A stretch of 64,000 nt of DNA from Pseudomonas sp. UBA1879 (GTDB taxonomy: Bacteria > Pseudomonadota > Gammaproteobacteria > Pseudomonadales > Pseudomonadaceae): positions 85,174 to 149,173 of the forward strand of contig NZ_DDHJ01000023.1 of NCBI RefSeq assembly GCF_002338065.1, written 5' to 3'. Every line of letters starts with the position of its first letter. The first letter of the stretch is position 1. Positions 8,907-16,882 of the stretch are shown one piece after another. Below the pieces are notes generated by a model. It made no database searches and was not told the DNA's origin. It saw nothing but the letters and a program-made list of their open reading frames with translations. The position numbers and the translations under genes were made by a program.

Positions 8907-10397
8907 TCAATCAAACGTAATCCCCTGCGCCAACGGCAGCTCACGGGAGTAGTTGACGGTTGCCGTCTGGCGGCGCATGTAGCCTTTCCACGAATCCGAG
9001 CCGGACTCACGGCCGCCGCCGGTTTCCTTCTCGCCGCCGAATGCGCCGCCGATCTCTGCACCACTCGGGCCAATGTTGACGTTGGCGATGCCACAGTCGC
9101 TGCCCAGCGCCGAGATGAACTGCTCGGCCTCGCGCACATCAGTGGTGAAGATGCATGACGACAGACCTTGTGGCACGTCGTTGTTCAAGCGCACGGCGTC
9201 GGTGAATTCGTCGTAACCCACCACGTACAAAATCGGCGCGAACGTCTCGCTGCGCACCACGTCACTTTGCTCCGGCATTTCGACGATAGCGGGCGACACG
9301 TAAAACGCGTTCGGGAATGTGTCGGCCAACTGACGCTTGCCGCCGAACACGGTGCCGCCTTCGCTCAGGGCCTGCTCCAACGCTTCCTGCATATTCTCGA
9401 AACTTTGCTTGTCAATCAGCGGCCCGACCAGATTGCCTTCCAGCGGGTGGCCGATGCGCACTTTCGCGTAAGCGGCTTTCAAGCGTTCGACGAATTCAGC
9501 CTTGACCGAGTTGTGCGCAATCAGACGGCGCAGGGTCGTGCAACGCTGACCGGCAGTGCCGACGGCGCTGAACAGCACGGCGCGTACAGCGAGGTCCAGA
9601 TCGGCGCTGGGGGTCAGGATCATGGCGTTGTTGCCGCCCAGCTCCAGAATGCTGCGGGCGAAACGCGCGGCGATCTTCGGCGCCACTTCGCGGCCCATGC
9701 GCGTGCTGCCGGTAGCGCTGATCAGGGCGACACGCTCGTCGTCCACCAACGCTTCGCCGGCATCACGACCGCCGATCACGCATTGCGAGAGGAATTGCGG
9801 CGCATCAGCGAACTCGGCGGCGACGCGATCGAACAGCGCCTGGCACGCCAAGGCGGTCAGCGGTGTCTTCTCCGACGGTTTCCAGATCACCGAGTTGCCG
9901 CACACCAGGGCCAGCGCGGTGTTCCACGACCAGACTGCCACCGGGAAGTTGAACGCGCTGATCACGCCAACGACGCCCAGCGGGTGCCAGGTTTCACGCA
10001 TGTGGTGGCCTGGACGCTCGGAAGCGATGGTCAGGCCGTACATCTGGCGGGACAGACCAACGGCGAAATCGCAGATGTCGATCATTTCCTGCACTTCACC
10101 CAGACCTTCTTGGGTGATCTTGCCTGCTTCCCATGACACCAGCTCGCCCAGGTCAGCCTTGTGCTTGCGCAGTGCTTCACCGAACAGGCGCACCAGTTCG
10201 CCACGACGCGGTGCCGGCACCTTGCGCCAGGCGTCGAAGGCATGCTCGGCGCGGGTGATGCGTTGCTCGACCTCGGCCGCCCCTTCCCAACTCACCGATG
10301 CCACTTGGCTGCCATCGATCGGCGTGTGAACAGGCTTGTCGCCCTTCTGATAAAGAGCAGGGTCGACACCGAGGCGGGTTAGCAGATCGTTGAGCAT
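8907..10397 (-). CDS. amaB: L-aminoadipate-6-semialdehyde dehydrogenase (AmaB)
   Basis: This aldehyde dehydrogenase of 496 residues oxidises aminoadipate semialdehyde (in equilibrium with piperideine-6-carboxylate) to L-2-aminoadipate with NAD+. Family landmarks are the cofactor segment NFPVAVWSWNTALALVCGNS near residue 150, GSTRMG near 230, the general base Glu252 in LELGG and the nucleophile Cys286 in GQRCTT. It belongs to the ALDH7 (antiquitin) group, for which this activity is established. AGGAGA precedes the ATG. It is divergent from the LysR gene and upstream of amaA, supporting the lysine/pipecolate assignment. Confidence 0.88.
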   Translation of the reverse strand: MLNDLLTRLGVDPALYQKGDKPVHTPIDGSQVASVSWEGAAEVEQRITRAEHAFDAWRKVPAPRRGELVRLFGEALRKHKADLGELVSWEAGKITQEGLGEVQEMIDICDFAVGLSRQMYGLTIASERPGHHMRETWHPLGVVGVISAFNFPVAVWSWNTALALVCGNSVIWKPSEKTPLTALACQALFDRVAAEFADAPQFLSQCVIGGRDAGEALVDDERVALISATGSTRMGREVAPKIAARFARSILELGGNNAMILTPSADLDLAVRAVLFSAVGTAGQRCTTLRRLIAHNSVKAEFVERLKAAYAKVRIGHPLEGNLVGPLIDKQSFENMQEALEQALSEGGTVFGGKRQLADTFPNAFYVSPAIVEMPEQSDVVRSETFAPILYVVGYDEFTDAVRLNNDVPQGLSSCIFTTDVREAEQFISALGSDCGIANVNIGPSGAEIGGAFGGEKETGGGRESGSDSWKGYMRRQTATVNYSRELPLAQGITFD

Positions 10398-10561
10398 GAT
10401 TTCTCCTGAATTCGGATGAGCCGTAAAACGCGATTGCGGAATACTGAAAATGAGGTGTTTCGTCAGCCTCTAGTAATAGCTGGCGTGACGTCATGCAACA
10501 AACGACGATTAAGCGAGATATCATTCCGTTTTTTCATGCTGACGCCCGAGCAGGCCTGAAC
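10398..10561. promoter_or_regulatory. Divergent amaB / lysR control region
   Basis: This intergenic stretch must carry promoters for amaB (minus) and the LysR gene (plus). It includes the palindrome TGACGTCA around 10485-10492 and an AT-rich patch near 10500-10540. No confident sigma-70 hexamers or T-N11-A operator could be assigned by eye. Confidence 0.4.
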
Positions 10562-11467
10562 ATGCTGAACAGACGCCATTTGCCCTCCATCACCGCGCTG
10601 CAATGTTTCGAAGCGGTGACTCGGCACCTGAGTTTCACCCGTGCCGCCGAAGAGCTGAATCTGACCCAAAGTGCGGTCAGCAAACAGGTGGCGCAACTTG
10701 AGGAATTGGTCCAACACCTACTGTTCAGACGTGTGCGGCGTCGTCTTCAGCTGACACCGGCGGGGGCGTTGTACCTGGCAGAGGTGCGAAAAATCCTCAC
10801 GCAGATGGAAATGTCCACGCACTTCCTGCGTTCCTACGGCGGCGAAACCGAGGTCCTGCGCGTGTCGACCCCCTCGACCTTCGGCGCTCGCTGGCTGGTC
10901 CCACGCCTGAAAGGCTGGCGTCTGCGGCATCCACACATTCATCTGGACCTGGTGGATGAGCAGGAAAGCGACGACCTGGCCCAGAGCCGCTGTGACCTGT
11001 CGTTCTATTTCGGTCAGGGCGCGCGCCCCGGCGCCGAAAGCGTCAGGCTGTTTGGCGAAGAGCTGGTGCCGGTCTGTTCGCCCGACAGCCTGCCCCACAA
11101 GCCCTTTACTGATCCGACCCAGCTTGCGGAATTGGTGCTGCTGCAAAACGCCCATCGCCCTCAGAGCTGGCATGAGTGGTTCGAGAGTCAGGGGTATCAA
11201 ACCGAACACAGCTATCACGGCCCGCGCTTCGAGACGTTCTACATGTGCATCCGCGCCGCCCAGGTTGGCTGTGGCGTGGCGTTGCTGCCGCGCTTTCTGG
11301 TGGAAGAGGAACTGGCCGACGGCAAGCTCGTCATCCCTTGGCCGCACGCCCTGCCGAGCCACGACGCGTATTACCTGGCCTACCCGGAACATGCGGCGGA
11401 AGTGCCGAAAATACGTGTGTTCGTGGAATGGATGCTGGAGCAGCTGGATCAACCGACACCGCAGTGA
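10562..11467 (+). CDS. LysR-family transcriptional regulator (GcvA-like)
   Basis: This 301-residue regulator has an N-terminal winged helix-turn-helix (AAEELNLTQSAVSKQVAQLE, about residues 25-45) and a C-terminal periplasmic-binding-like effector domain starting near residue 95 with LRVSTPSTFGARWLVPRL. The GcvA-like subgroup is indicated by the HLPSITALQCFEAV start. I chose the ATG at 10562, where family homology begins; an upstream in-frame ATG at 10493 would add 23 residues of no recognisable character. It is divergent from amaB, so regulation of amaAB in response to a lysine catabolite is likely but inferred. Confidence 0.88.
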   Translation: MLNRRHLPSITALQCFEAVTRHLSFTRAAEELNLTQSAVSKQVAQLEELVQHLLFRRVRRRLQLTPAGALYLAEVRKILTQMEMSTHFLRSYGGETEVLRVSTPSTFGARWLVPRLKGWRLRHPHIHLDLVDEQESDDLAQSRCDLSFYFGQGARPGAESVRLFGEELVPVCSPDSLPHKPFTDPTQLAELVLLQNAHRPQSWHEWFESQGYQTEHSYHGPRFETFYMCIRAAQVGCGVALLPRFLVEEELADGKLVIPWPHALPSHDAYYLAYPEHAAEVPKIRVFVEWMLEQLDQPTPQ

Positions 11468-11487
11468 AGGATCAGAATCACCCCTCC

Positions 11488-11576
11488 TGTGGGAGCCAGC
11501 TTGCTGGCGAATGCGGTGCGTTATCAAACATATCAGGCGCCTGACGCACCTATTCACCAGCAAGCCGGCTCCCACA
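11488..11576. repeat. REP doublet, TGTGGGAG type
   Basis: The arms at 11488-11512 and 11552-11576 are near-perfect reverse complements beginning TGTGGGAGCCAGCTTGCTGG. The doublet follows the LysR stop codon and precedes pncB. It belongs to the same sequence type as the copy at 104-201. Confidence 0.8.
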
Positions 11577-11775
11577 ATTGAAAAGCCGCGCTATCCGCCG
11601 CTGAAACATTTCTGCCCCAATCCCACGACGACTGGCATTATGTCCGTCATCGTCAATAACACGCTGGACGTAGCGGCCTGAAGCCATCAGCCACCGCTGC
11701 CACAAGGTTGTATGCGACACCGACTCGATTTCCATGAGCCGCATGTTTGCGGCCACTGCTGGCTGGAGCGACACA

Positions 11776-12975
11776 ATGAGTGAGAGCGCTTTCGCAGATC
11801 GCATCGTTCAGAACCTGCTCGATACCGACCTCTACAAGCTGACCATGATGCAGGCAGTCCTGCACAACTACCCGAACGTCGACGTCGAATGGGAATTCCG
11901 CTGCCGCAACGGGGAAGACCTGCGGCCCTATCTGATGGAAATCCGTCACCAGATCGAGCAACTGTGCGACCTGTCCCTGAGCGTCGAAGAAATCGGCTTT
12001 CTCGAACGCATCAGCTTCATGAAGCCCGACTTCCTGCGCTTCCTCGGCCTGTTCCGTTTCAACCTGCGCTACGTGCAGACCAGCATTGAGAATGACGAGT
12101 TGTGCATCCGCCTCTGCGGCCCATGGCTGCACGTGATTCTGTTCGAAGTGCCGATTCTGGCCATCGTCAGCGAAGTGCGTAACCGCTATCGCAACCCCAA
12201 CACGCTACTGAGCCAGGCCCGGGATCAGCTTTACCGCAAATTCGACTGGTTGACTGCCACGGCCACACCCGATGAGCTGGCGGAGTTGAAAGTCGCCGAC
12301 TTCGGCACCCGTCGCCGCTTCTCTTTCGCGGTCCAGGAAGACGTCGTTTCAGTGCTGAAGAAGGATTTCCCAGGGCAATTCGTTGGCACCAGCAATGTGC
12401 ATCTGGCGCGCAAATTCGATCTCAAGCCCCTTGGCACCATGGCCCATGAATGGATCATGGCCCACCAGCAATTGGGGCCTCGGCTGATCGACAGTCAAAT
12501 CGCCGCCCTTGATTGCTGGGTCCGCGAATACCGGGGCCTGTTGGGTATTGCCTTGACCGACTGCATCACCACCGACGCCTTCCTGCGCGATTTCGACCTG
12601 TTCTTCGCCAAACTTTTCGACGGCTTGCGCCACGATTCCGGCGACCCTGTGCAGTGGGCCGAAAAATGCATCGCGCATTATCAGAAGCTCGGCATCGACC
12701 CCATGAGCAAGACGCTGGTGTTCTCCGACGGCCTGAACCTGCCCAAGGCGCTGGAAATATTCCGGGCGCTGCGGGGTCGGATCAATGTCAGCTTCGGCAT
12801 CGGCACCAACTTGACCGCCGACGTGCCGGGCGTCCAGCCGATGAGCATCGTGCTTAAAATGACCGCCTGCGCCGGCCAGCCGGTCGCGAAGATTTCCGAC
12901 GAGCCGGGCAAGACCCAGTGCAAGGACCCGGAATTCGTGTCTTACCTGCTCCACGTATTCAAGGTGCCAGCCTGA
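11776..12975 (+). CDS. pncB: Nicotinate phosphoribosyltransferase
   Basis: PncB makes nicotinate mononucleotide from nicotinate and PRPP with ATP hydrolysis, the committed step of the Preiss-Handler NAD salvage route. The 399-residue protein has the N-terminal LLDTDLYKLTMMQAVLH signature, the phosphorylatable histidine in LRHDSGDP and the phosphate-binding FGIGTNLT segment. The ATG at 11776 has GGAG eight bases upstream; an earlier in-frame ATG (11734) lacks such a site and would add 14 atypical residues. nadE follows after about 60 bp on the same strand, so the two NAD-synthesis genes are probably cotranscribed. Confidence 0.95.
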   Translation: MSESAFADRIVQNLLDTDLYKLTMMQAVLHNYPNVDVEWEFRCRNGEDLRPYLMEIRHQIEQLCDLSLSVEEIGFLERISFMKPDFLRFLGLFRFNLRYVQTSIENDELCIRLCGPWLHVILFEVPILAIVSEVRNRYRNPNTLLSQARDQLYRKFDWLTATATPDELAELKVADFGTRRRFSFAVQEDVVSVLKKDFPGQFVGTSNVHLARKFDLKPLGTMAHEWIMAHQQLGPRLIDSQIAALDCWVREYRGLLGIALTDCITTDAFLRDFDLFFAKLFDGLRHDSGDPVQWAEKCIAHYQKLGIDPMSKTLVFSDGLNLPKALEIFRALRGRINVSFGIGTNLTADVPGVQPMSIVLKMTACAGQPVAKISDEPGKTQCKDPEFVSYLLHVFKVPA

Positions 12976-13036
12976 CCCGAGCACCCATCGCCGCACTTTT
13001 TACATGCCTCTTTTTCTTCTTCATAAGGAGTCAATC

Positions 13037-13864
13037 ATGCAAGCCGTACAGCTCGATATCGCCAAAGAGCTCAAGGTTCAGGCCCCCTTCGCCAATCAGG
13101 GTGAGCTTGAATCCGAGGTCGCGCGCCGAATCCAGTTCATCAAGGACTGCCTGCAGAACGCCCGCCTGAAAGTCCTGGTGCTGGGCATCAGTGGCGGCGT
13201 CGACTCACTGACCGCAGGCCTGCTGGCCCAGCGCGCAGTGAAGGAACTGCGCGACAGCACGGGCGATAACGCTTACCAGTTCATCGCCGTGCGCTTGCCG
13301 TATCACATCCAGCACGACGAGCACGAAGCCACGGCATCGGTGGACTTCATCAACCCGGACGAGCGCCACACCGTGGACATCGCGCCATCGGTCAAGGCGC
13401 TGGTCGAGCAGGTCAAGGCCTTCGAAGGTCAGTCCGACGCGGCTGTGGATTTCGTCAAAGGCAACGTCAAGGCGCGCACGCGGATGGTCGCGCAATACAC
13501 CATCGCCGGGGTTCGCGGCGGTCTGGTGATCGGCACGGATCATGCGGCGGAAGCGGTCATGGGTTTCTTCACCAAGTTCGGCGACGGCGCCTGCGACCTC
13601 GCGCCGTTGAGTGGCTTGGTGAAAAATCAGGTCCGCGCTATCGCTCGAAGCTTTGGTGCGCCGAAGTTCCTGGTCGAGAAAATTCCGACTGCTGACCTCG
13701 AAGACCTGGTGCCGGGCAAGCCTGACGAAGCTTCTCACGGCGTGACCTACGCCGAGATCGACGCCTTCCTGCATGGCGAGCCGGTGCGCCAGGAAGCGTT
13801 CGATATCATCGTCAGCACCTACCGCAAGACCCAGCACAAGCGCGACCTGCCTTACGCGCCTTGA
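13037..13864 (+). CDS. nadE: Ammonia-dependent NAD synthetase
   Basis: NadE amidates nicotinate adenine dinucleotide to NAD using ammonia and ATP. The 275-residue length is that of the ammonia-only form with no glutaminase domain. The ATP pyrophosphatase loop SGGVDS is at residues 52-57; GTDHAAEAVMGFFTKFGDGACDLAP carries the substrate-binding region (positions about 175-200). AAGGAG six bases before the ATG fixes the start. It works directly downstream of pncB in NAD biosynthesis. Confidence 0.96.
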   Translation: MQAVQLDIAKELKVQAPFANQGELESEVARRIQFIKDCLQNARLKVLVLGISGGVDSLTAGLLAQRAVKELRDSTGDNAYQFIAVRLPYHIQHDEHEATASVDFINPDERHTVDIAPSVKALVEQVKAFEGQSDAAVDFVKGNVKARTRMVAQYTIAGVRGGLVIGTDHAAEAVMGFFTKFGDGACDLAPLSGLVKNQVRAIARSFGAPKFLVEKIPTADLEDLVPGKPDEASHGVTYAEIDAFLHGEPVRQEAFDIIVSTYRKTQHKRDLPYAP

Positions 13865-13945
13865 AAGCAGCTTGGAGTGGCAAGCTTCAAGCGGCAAGAT
13901 GCGCAAGGCTTCAATCTTGTGGCTTGCCGCTTATAGCTCGCAACT
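13864..13945. repeat. REP-like inverted repeat (AAGCGGCAAG type)
   Basis: AAGCGGCAAG (13889-13898) pairs with CTTGCCGCTT (13923-13932), with further imperfect pairing outside. It immediately follows the nadE stop and is a second REP family, related to the element at 40979. Confidence 0.6.
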
Positions 13946-14059
13946 GTAGCGCGGCGCAGCATTCGAAAACGGAATGAACCCGTCGTTTTTTTTCGCTTGT
14001 CCCCCCGCGCCAACGGGGCTTTCATAGCGGCCTGACTTTCTCGCTCAGAGACGCTACCC

Positions 14060-15082
14060 ATGACTGCTTTCCAAGGCCTCTTTTCCCTTGTCGCATCCAC
14101 CGTCGGTCAACCGGCTGCCGAATGGCTTGAACGCCGTGTCCACGTCCCGCAAGCACTGCATGACTTCTCGTGGTCGGAGGAAGGCGTTCATCGCGTCTGG
14201 CTCGCGGAGGCGCTGAACCTGTGCCTGTTCCACAAACTGGTACAAGCAGTGCCGGATGGCCTGCGTTATGTCGATGAGCAGTTCGAAAGCGGCCGCAAAG
14301 TGGTGTTCGATCACGGCGCCATCCGCACGGTGGACTGGGCGCAGAACGGCGAATTGCCCCGGGGTCGCCAAGCCTTTGCGCGTCTGCTGGAGCCGCTGGG
14401 ATTCACTGATGTGCGCACCTACCCGCTGACCAAACTGAACATGACCGGATGGGGCTATCGTCAGATGGACCTGCCGGAAGACATCGCACAGTTTTTCGTG
14501 TCGGAGCTGCATCCAGGTCGTTTGAGCCAGGCATTTCAGGACGCAGTCACCCGCGTGGTCAGTTCGAGCCGTGACCCGCTCACGCCCAACGACTTGAGCG
14601 TTCTTCAGTGCCTGCGCACCACTCGCCATTGCAGTCTCGAAGACGCCATACGCCTGCTGCCGGCCCTCTATCGCGCATTCGATCGCCAGCATGGCGTCGT
14701 CCAAGAAGCCGATTACCGACAGCTGCTCAGCGAAAGCGCGGAAATGGCGTGGATCTCGACAGAAGGCAACAGCTTCAATCACCTGACCGATCGCGTCGAA
14801 AACCTGGAAGCCACGGTGGGGGAACAGAATCGCCTCGCGCGTCCGATGAAGGACAGCATCGAGGTGTCCACGTCAGGCCGAGTGATGCAAACCGCCTACA
14901 AGGCCTGCACCGTGACCCGCCAGTTGTTGAATGCGGAAGGTGTGCTCAAGGCCCACCAGGTGCCGGGGTCCTTCGTGGAATTCATTCAGCGCAAGACCGA
15001 CCCCGAAAACGGCAAGATCGACCTGAATTTCGACAGCAGCAATGCGCAGGGCATTTTCAAGATGACGGCGTCAAAGAATTGA
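14060..15082 (+). CDS. Short DUF1338 (2-oxoadipate dioxygenase-like) protein
   Basis: This 340-residue protein matches DUF1338, a vicinal-oxygen-chelate-related family whose characterised long member HglS (YdcJ) turns 2-oxoadipate into 2-hydroxyglutarate in lysine catabolism. The metal ligands of that family can be placed here: His85 in DHGAIRT, His241 in NHLTDRV and Glu307 in SFVEFIQRK. It is clearly shorter than HglS (about 460 residues) and lacks its N- and C-terminal parts, so it is a different subfamily. It follows pncB-nadE on the same strand and lies about 4 kb from amaAB. A 2-oxoacid dioxygenase role is plausible; the substrate is unknown. No strong Shine-Dalgarno is visible before the ATG. 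Confidence 0.7.
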   Translation: MTAFQGLFSLVASTVGQPAAEWLERRVHVPQALHDFSWSEEGVHRVWLAEALNLCLFHKLVQAVPDGLRYVDEQFESGRKVVFDHGAIRTVDWAQNGELPRGRQAFARLLEPLGFTDVRTYPLTKLNMTGWGYRQMDLPEDIAQFFVSELHPGRLSQAFQDAVTRVVSSSRDPLTPNDLSVLQCLRTTRHCSLEDAIRLLPALYRAFDRQHGVVQEADYRQLLSESAEMAWISTEGNSFNHLTDRVENLEATVGEQNRLARPMKDSIEVSTSGRVMQTAYKACTVTRQLLNAEGVLKAHQVPGSFVEFIQRKTDPENGKIDLNFDSSNAQGIFKMTASKN

Positions 15083-15093
15083 GGCTATAGCGT

Positions 15094-15182
15094 TGTAGGA
15101 GTGAGCTTGCTCGCGATAGCGGTGCGTCATTCAAAGCAGTGATGGCTGACACACCGCTATCGCGAGCAAGCTCACTCCTACA
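15094..15182. repeat. REP doublet with perfect 31-bp arms
   Basis: Arms at 15094-15124 and 15152-15182 are exact reverse complements over 31 bases, beginning TGTAGGAGTGAGCTTGCTCG, around a 27-nt loop. It lies between two convergent genes (DUF1338 and azurin) and may serve as a bidirectional 3' end. Confidence 0.85.
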
Positions 15183-15205
15183 GTTTCTGGGCACCTGAAG
15201 CTGCG

Positions 15206-15652
15206 TTACTTCAGCGTAACAGTGCCCTTCATCATGCCAATGTGCCCTGGAAACGAGCAGAAAAAACCGTATTTTTCTGCCGGGTCGAGTTTGGATACGT
15301 CGATCTTTAGTGAGTCGGTCTCGCCTGCACCAATGATTTTGGTGTGAGCGATGACGCGCGCGTCGTCTGCTTTCAGGTATTCCTTGTCGATGCCGGCGCT
15401 CATACCATCGGTTGCGATTGGCTGCATGTCGGCCTCTTTGCTGACGACCAGGTTATGGCCCATCACGTTCTTCGGCAGGCTGCCGGAGTGCTTGAGGTTG
15501 ACGGTGAATGCCTTACAGCTCTTGTCGATCTCAATGGCCTTGGTGCTGAAGGTCATTTGATCGGTAGAGTCGACGTCCACCGAGCACTCTGCGGCCAGCA
15601 AATGGCCGCTGACCAAGGTCAGCAGGGAGGCAGCAACGAGCTTGCGAATCAT
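15206..15652 (-). CDS. azu: Azurin, periplasmic blue copper protein
   Basis: Azurin is a periplasmic electron carrier linked to cytochrome c-551, nitrite reductase and oxidative stress. The 148-residue precursor has a Sec signal peptide cleaved after LLA at residue 20. The copper ligands are all present: His66 (GHNLV), Cys132, His137 and Met141 in FFCSFPGHIGMM, corresponding to 46, 112, 117 and 121 of the mature protein. Cys23 and Cys46 form the expected disulfide. The ATG at 15652 follows GGAGACTCCCC. I looked for an ANR/FNR box upstream and found no good match. Confidence 0.96.
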   Translation of the reverse strand: MIRKLVAASLLTLVSGHLLAAECSVDVDSTDQMTFSTKAIEIDKSCKAFTVNLKHSGSLPKNVMGHNLVVSKEADMQPIATDGMSAGIDKEYLKADDARVIAHTKIIGAGETDSLKIDVSKLDPAEKYGFFCSFPGHIGMMKGTVTLK

Positions 15653-15841
15653 GGGGAGTCTCCTGAATGGGGTTGCTCGAAATTTTGTATACAAAGATTG
15701 CCTCATTTGAGAACAGTTTATCAACCAGAGATTTTCGAACCTCTCTGAGCGGCTCTATCAGGCCCATCGAGACAATCAAGCGGCTAACCCTACAGGGTCT
15801 TTCTAAGATGAGCCCGTCACTCATCAATCAGGACGATCATC

Positions 15842-15937
15842 ATGCAACTCAACAGCCTTTTTCGCAGTTTGCTCGCCGCCTATGCGTGTGGCGCCAGTGG
15901 AAGCTATGCCGGCCTCGATGCTCAGATAGACCCATGA
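15842..15937 (+). CDS. Possible 31-residue small protein
   Basis: An ATG preceded by AGGACGATCATC opens a 31-codon frame. The peptide has an amphipathic or hydrophobic first half (LFRSLLAAYACGASG) and a polar end. No family is recognised. It stands alone between the divergent-facing azurin start and the convergent end of the transglutaminase gene. Short Pseudomonas peptides of this kind exist, but only conservation could prove this one. Confidence 0.3.
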   Translation: MQLNSLFRSLLAAYACGASGSYAGLDAQIDP

Positions 15938-15985
15938 GCATTGCGCCGCCCGCGCAGCCTGTCGGGTGACAAGCCCCCCACAGTT

Positions 15986-16882
15986 CTATTCCGACAGCGG
16001 CATGACCGTGACCCGTACGTCAGGGTCGTGATTACCGCCGCCGAGAATCACCCCGCGCAGCGGTGAGACGTCGGAGAAGTCCCGTCCCCACGCCAGACTG
16101 ATGTGTTCGAGTGCCGGCTGGATGTTGTTGGTGGGATCGAAATCCACCCAACCCAGCACCGGGCAGAATACCGACACCCACGCGTGGGACGCATCTGCAC
16201 CGATCAGACGCGGCTGGCCGGGCGGCGGTTGAGTCAGCAGATAACCGCTGACGTAACGGGCCGCCAGCCCACGAGACCGCAGACAGGCGAGCATCAGGTG
16301 CGCGAAGTCCTGACAGACACCGCGCCGGGTTTCCAATACTTCCACCAACGGTGTCGCCACCTGCGTCGCTTCGCCATCGAAGGTGAATTCGTCGAAGATT
16401 TTTTCCATCAACGCCTGAGCGCAGAGCAATAACGGCCGCGCCGCCGGGAAGCAACCGGCCGAAAACTCGACGAAGGACTGCTTGAGGTGCACGTAAGGGG
16501 ACTCGAAGCGATAGCGGCAGGCCTCCAGAATCTGCGGTGACATTTTCGACGCGCTGTAGCTCAGCGTGCTGCGAGTCAATTCCCAGGGCGCTGACTGCTG
16601 GAAGTCCAGCGCGGGACGCTGCAACACCTCGATCTGCAAACGGGCGTTGACCTGCAATTCATCATGGGGCCGCTCGAACGCCAGACGCGTCAGCGGATTG
16701 CCGAACACGTCCAGTTCGTCGCGGCGCGTGGTGGGCGGCGGGCTGATCTCCAGATGCTGCTCAAGGCAACGCTGCCAAGGGCTGCGCCGTGGCCACAAAT
16801 GCGCCAGTTGTTGCGCCAGCGACACCGGGGTGTCGTACTTGTAATGGGTATCGTGAAGGATCTGGTAAAGGGCGCTGTTCAT
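15986..16882 (-). CDS. Transglutaminase-like cysteine protease/ligase
   Basis: This 298-residue protein has an N-terminal bacterial transglutaminase-like region (residues 1-110) and a papain-like transglutaminase core. The triad is visible: Cys190 in RRGVCQDF, His233 in DASHAW and Asp249 in DFDPTN. There is no signal peptide, so it is cytoplasmic. Its ATG sits on the stop codon of the ATP-grasp/alpha-E gene, showing translational coupling. Family members act as peptidases or amide-bond transferases; in this cassette a role in attaching or removing a small peptide made by the ATP-grasp enzyme is inferred. Confidence 0.9.
   Translation of the reverse strand: MNSALYQILHDTHYKYDTPVSLAQQLAHLWPRRSPWQRCLEQHLEISPPPTTRRDELDVFGNPLTRLAFERPHDELQVNARLQIEVLQRPALDFQQSAPWELTRSTLSYSASKMSPQILEACRYRFESPYVHLKQSFVEFSAGCFPAARPLLLCAQALMEKIFDEFTFDGEATQVATPLVEVLETRRGVCQDFAHLMLACLRSRGLAARYVSGYLLTQPPPGQPRLIGADASHAWVSVFCPVLGWVDFDPTNNIQPALEHISLAWGRDFSDVSPLRGVILGGGNHDPDVRVTVMPLSE

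Noticed and set aside
15653..15730. ANR/FNR box upstream of azurin
   Set aside because: TTGAT is present, but the second half-site does not match ATCAA at the required spacing.
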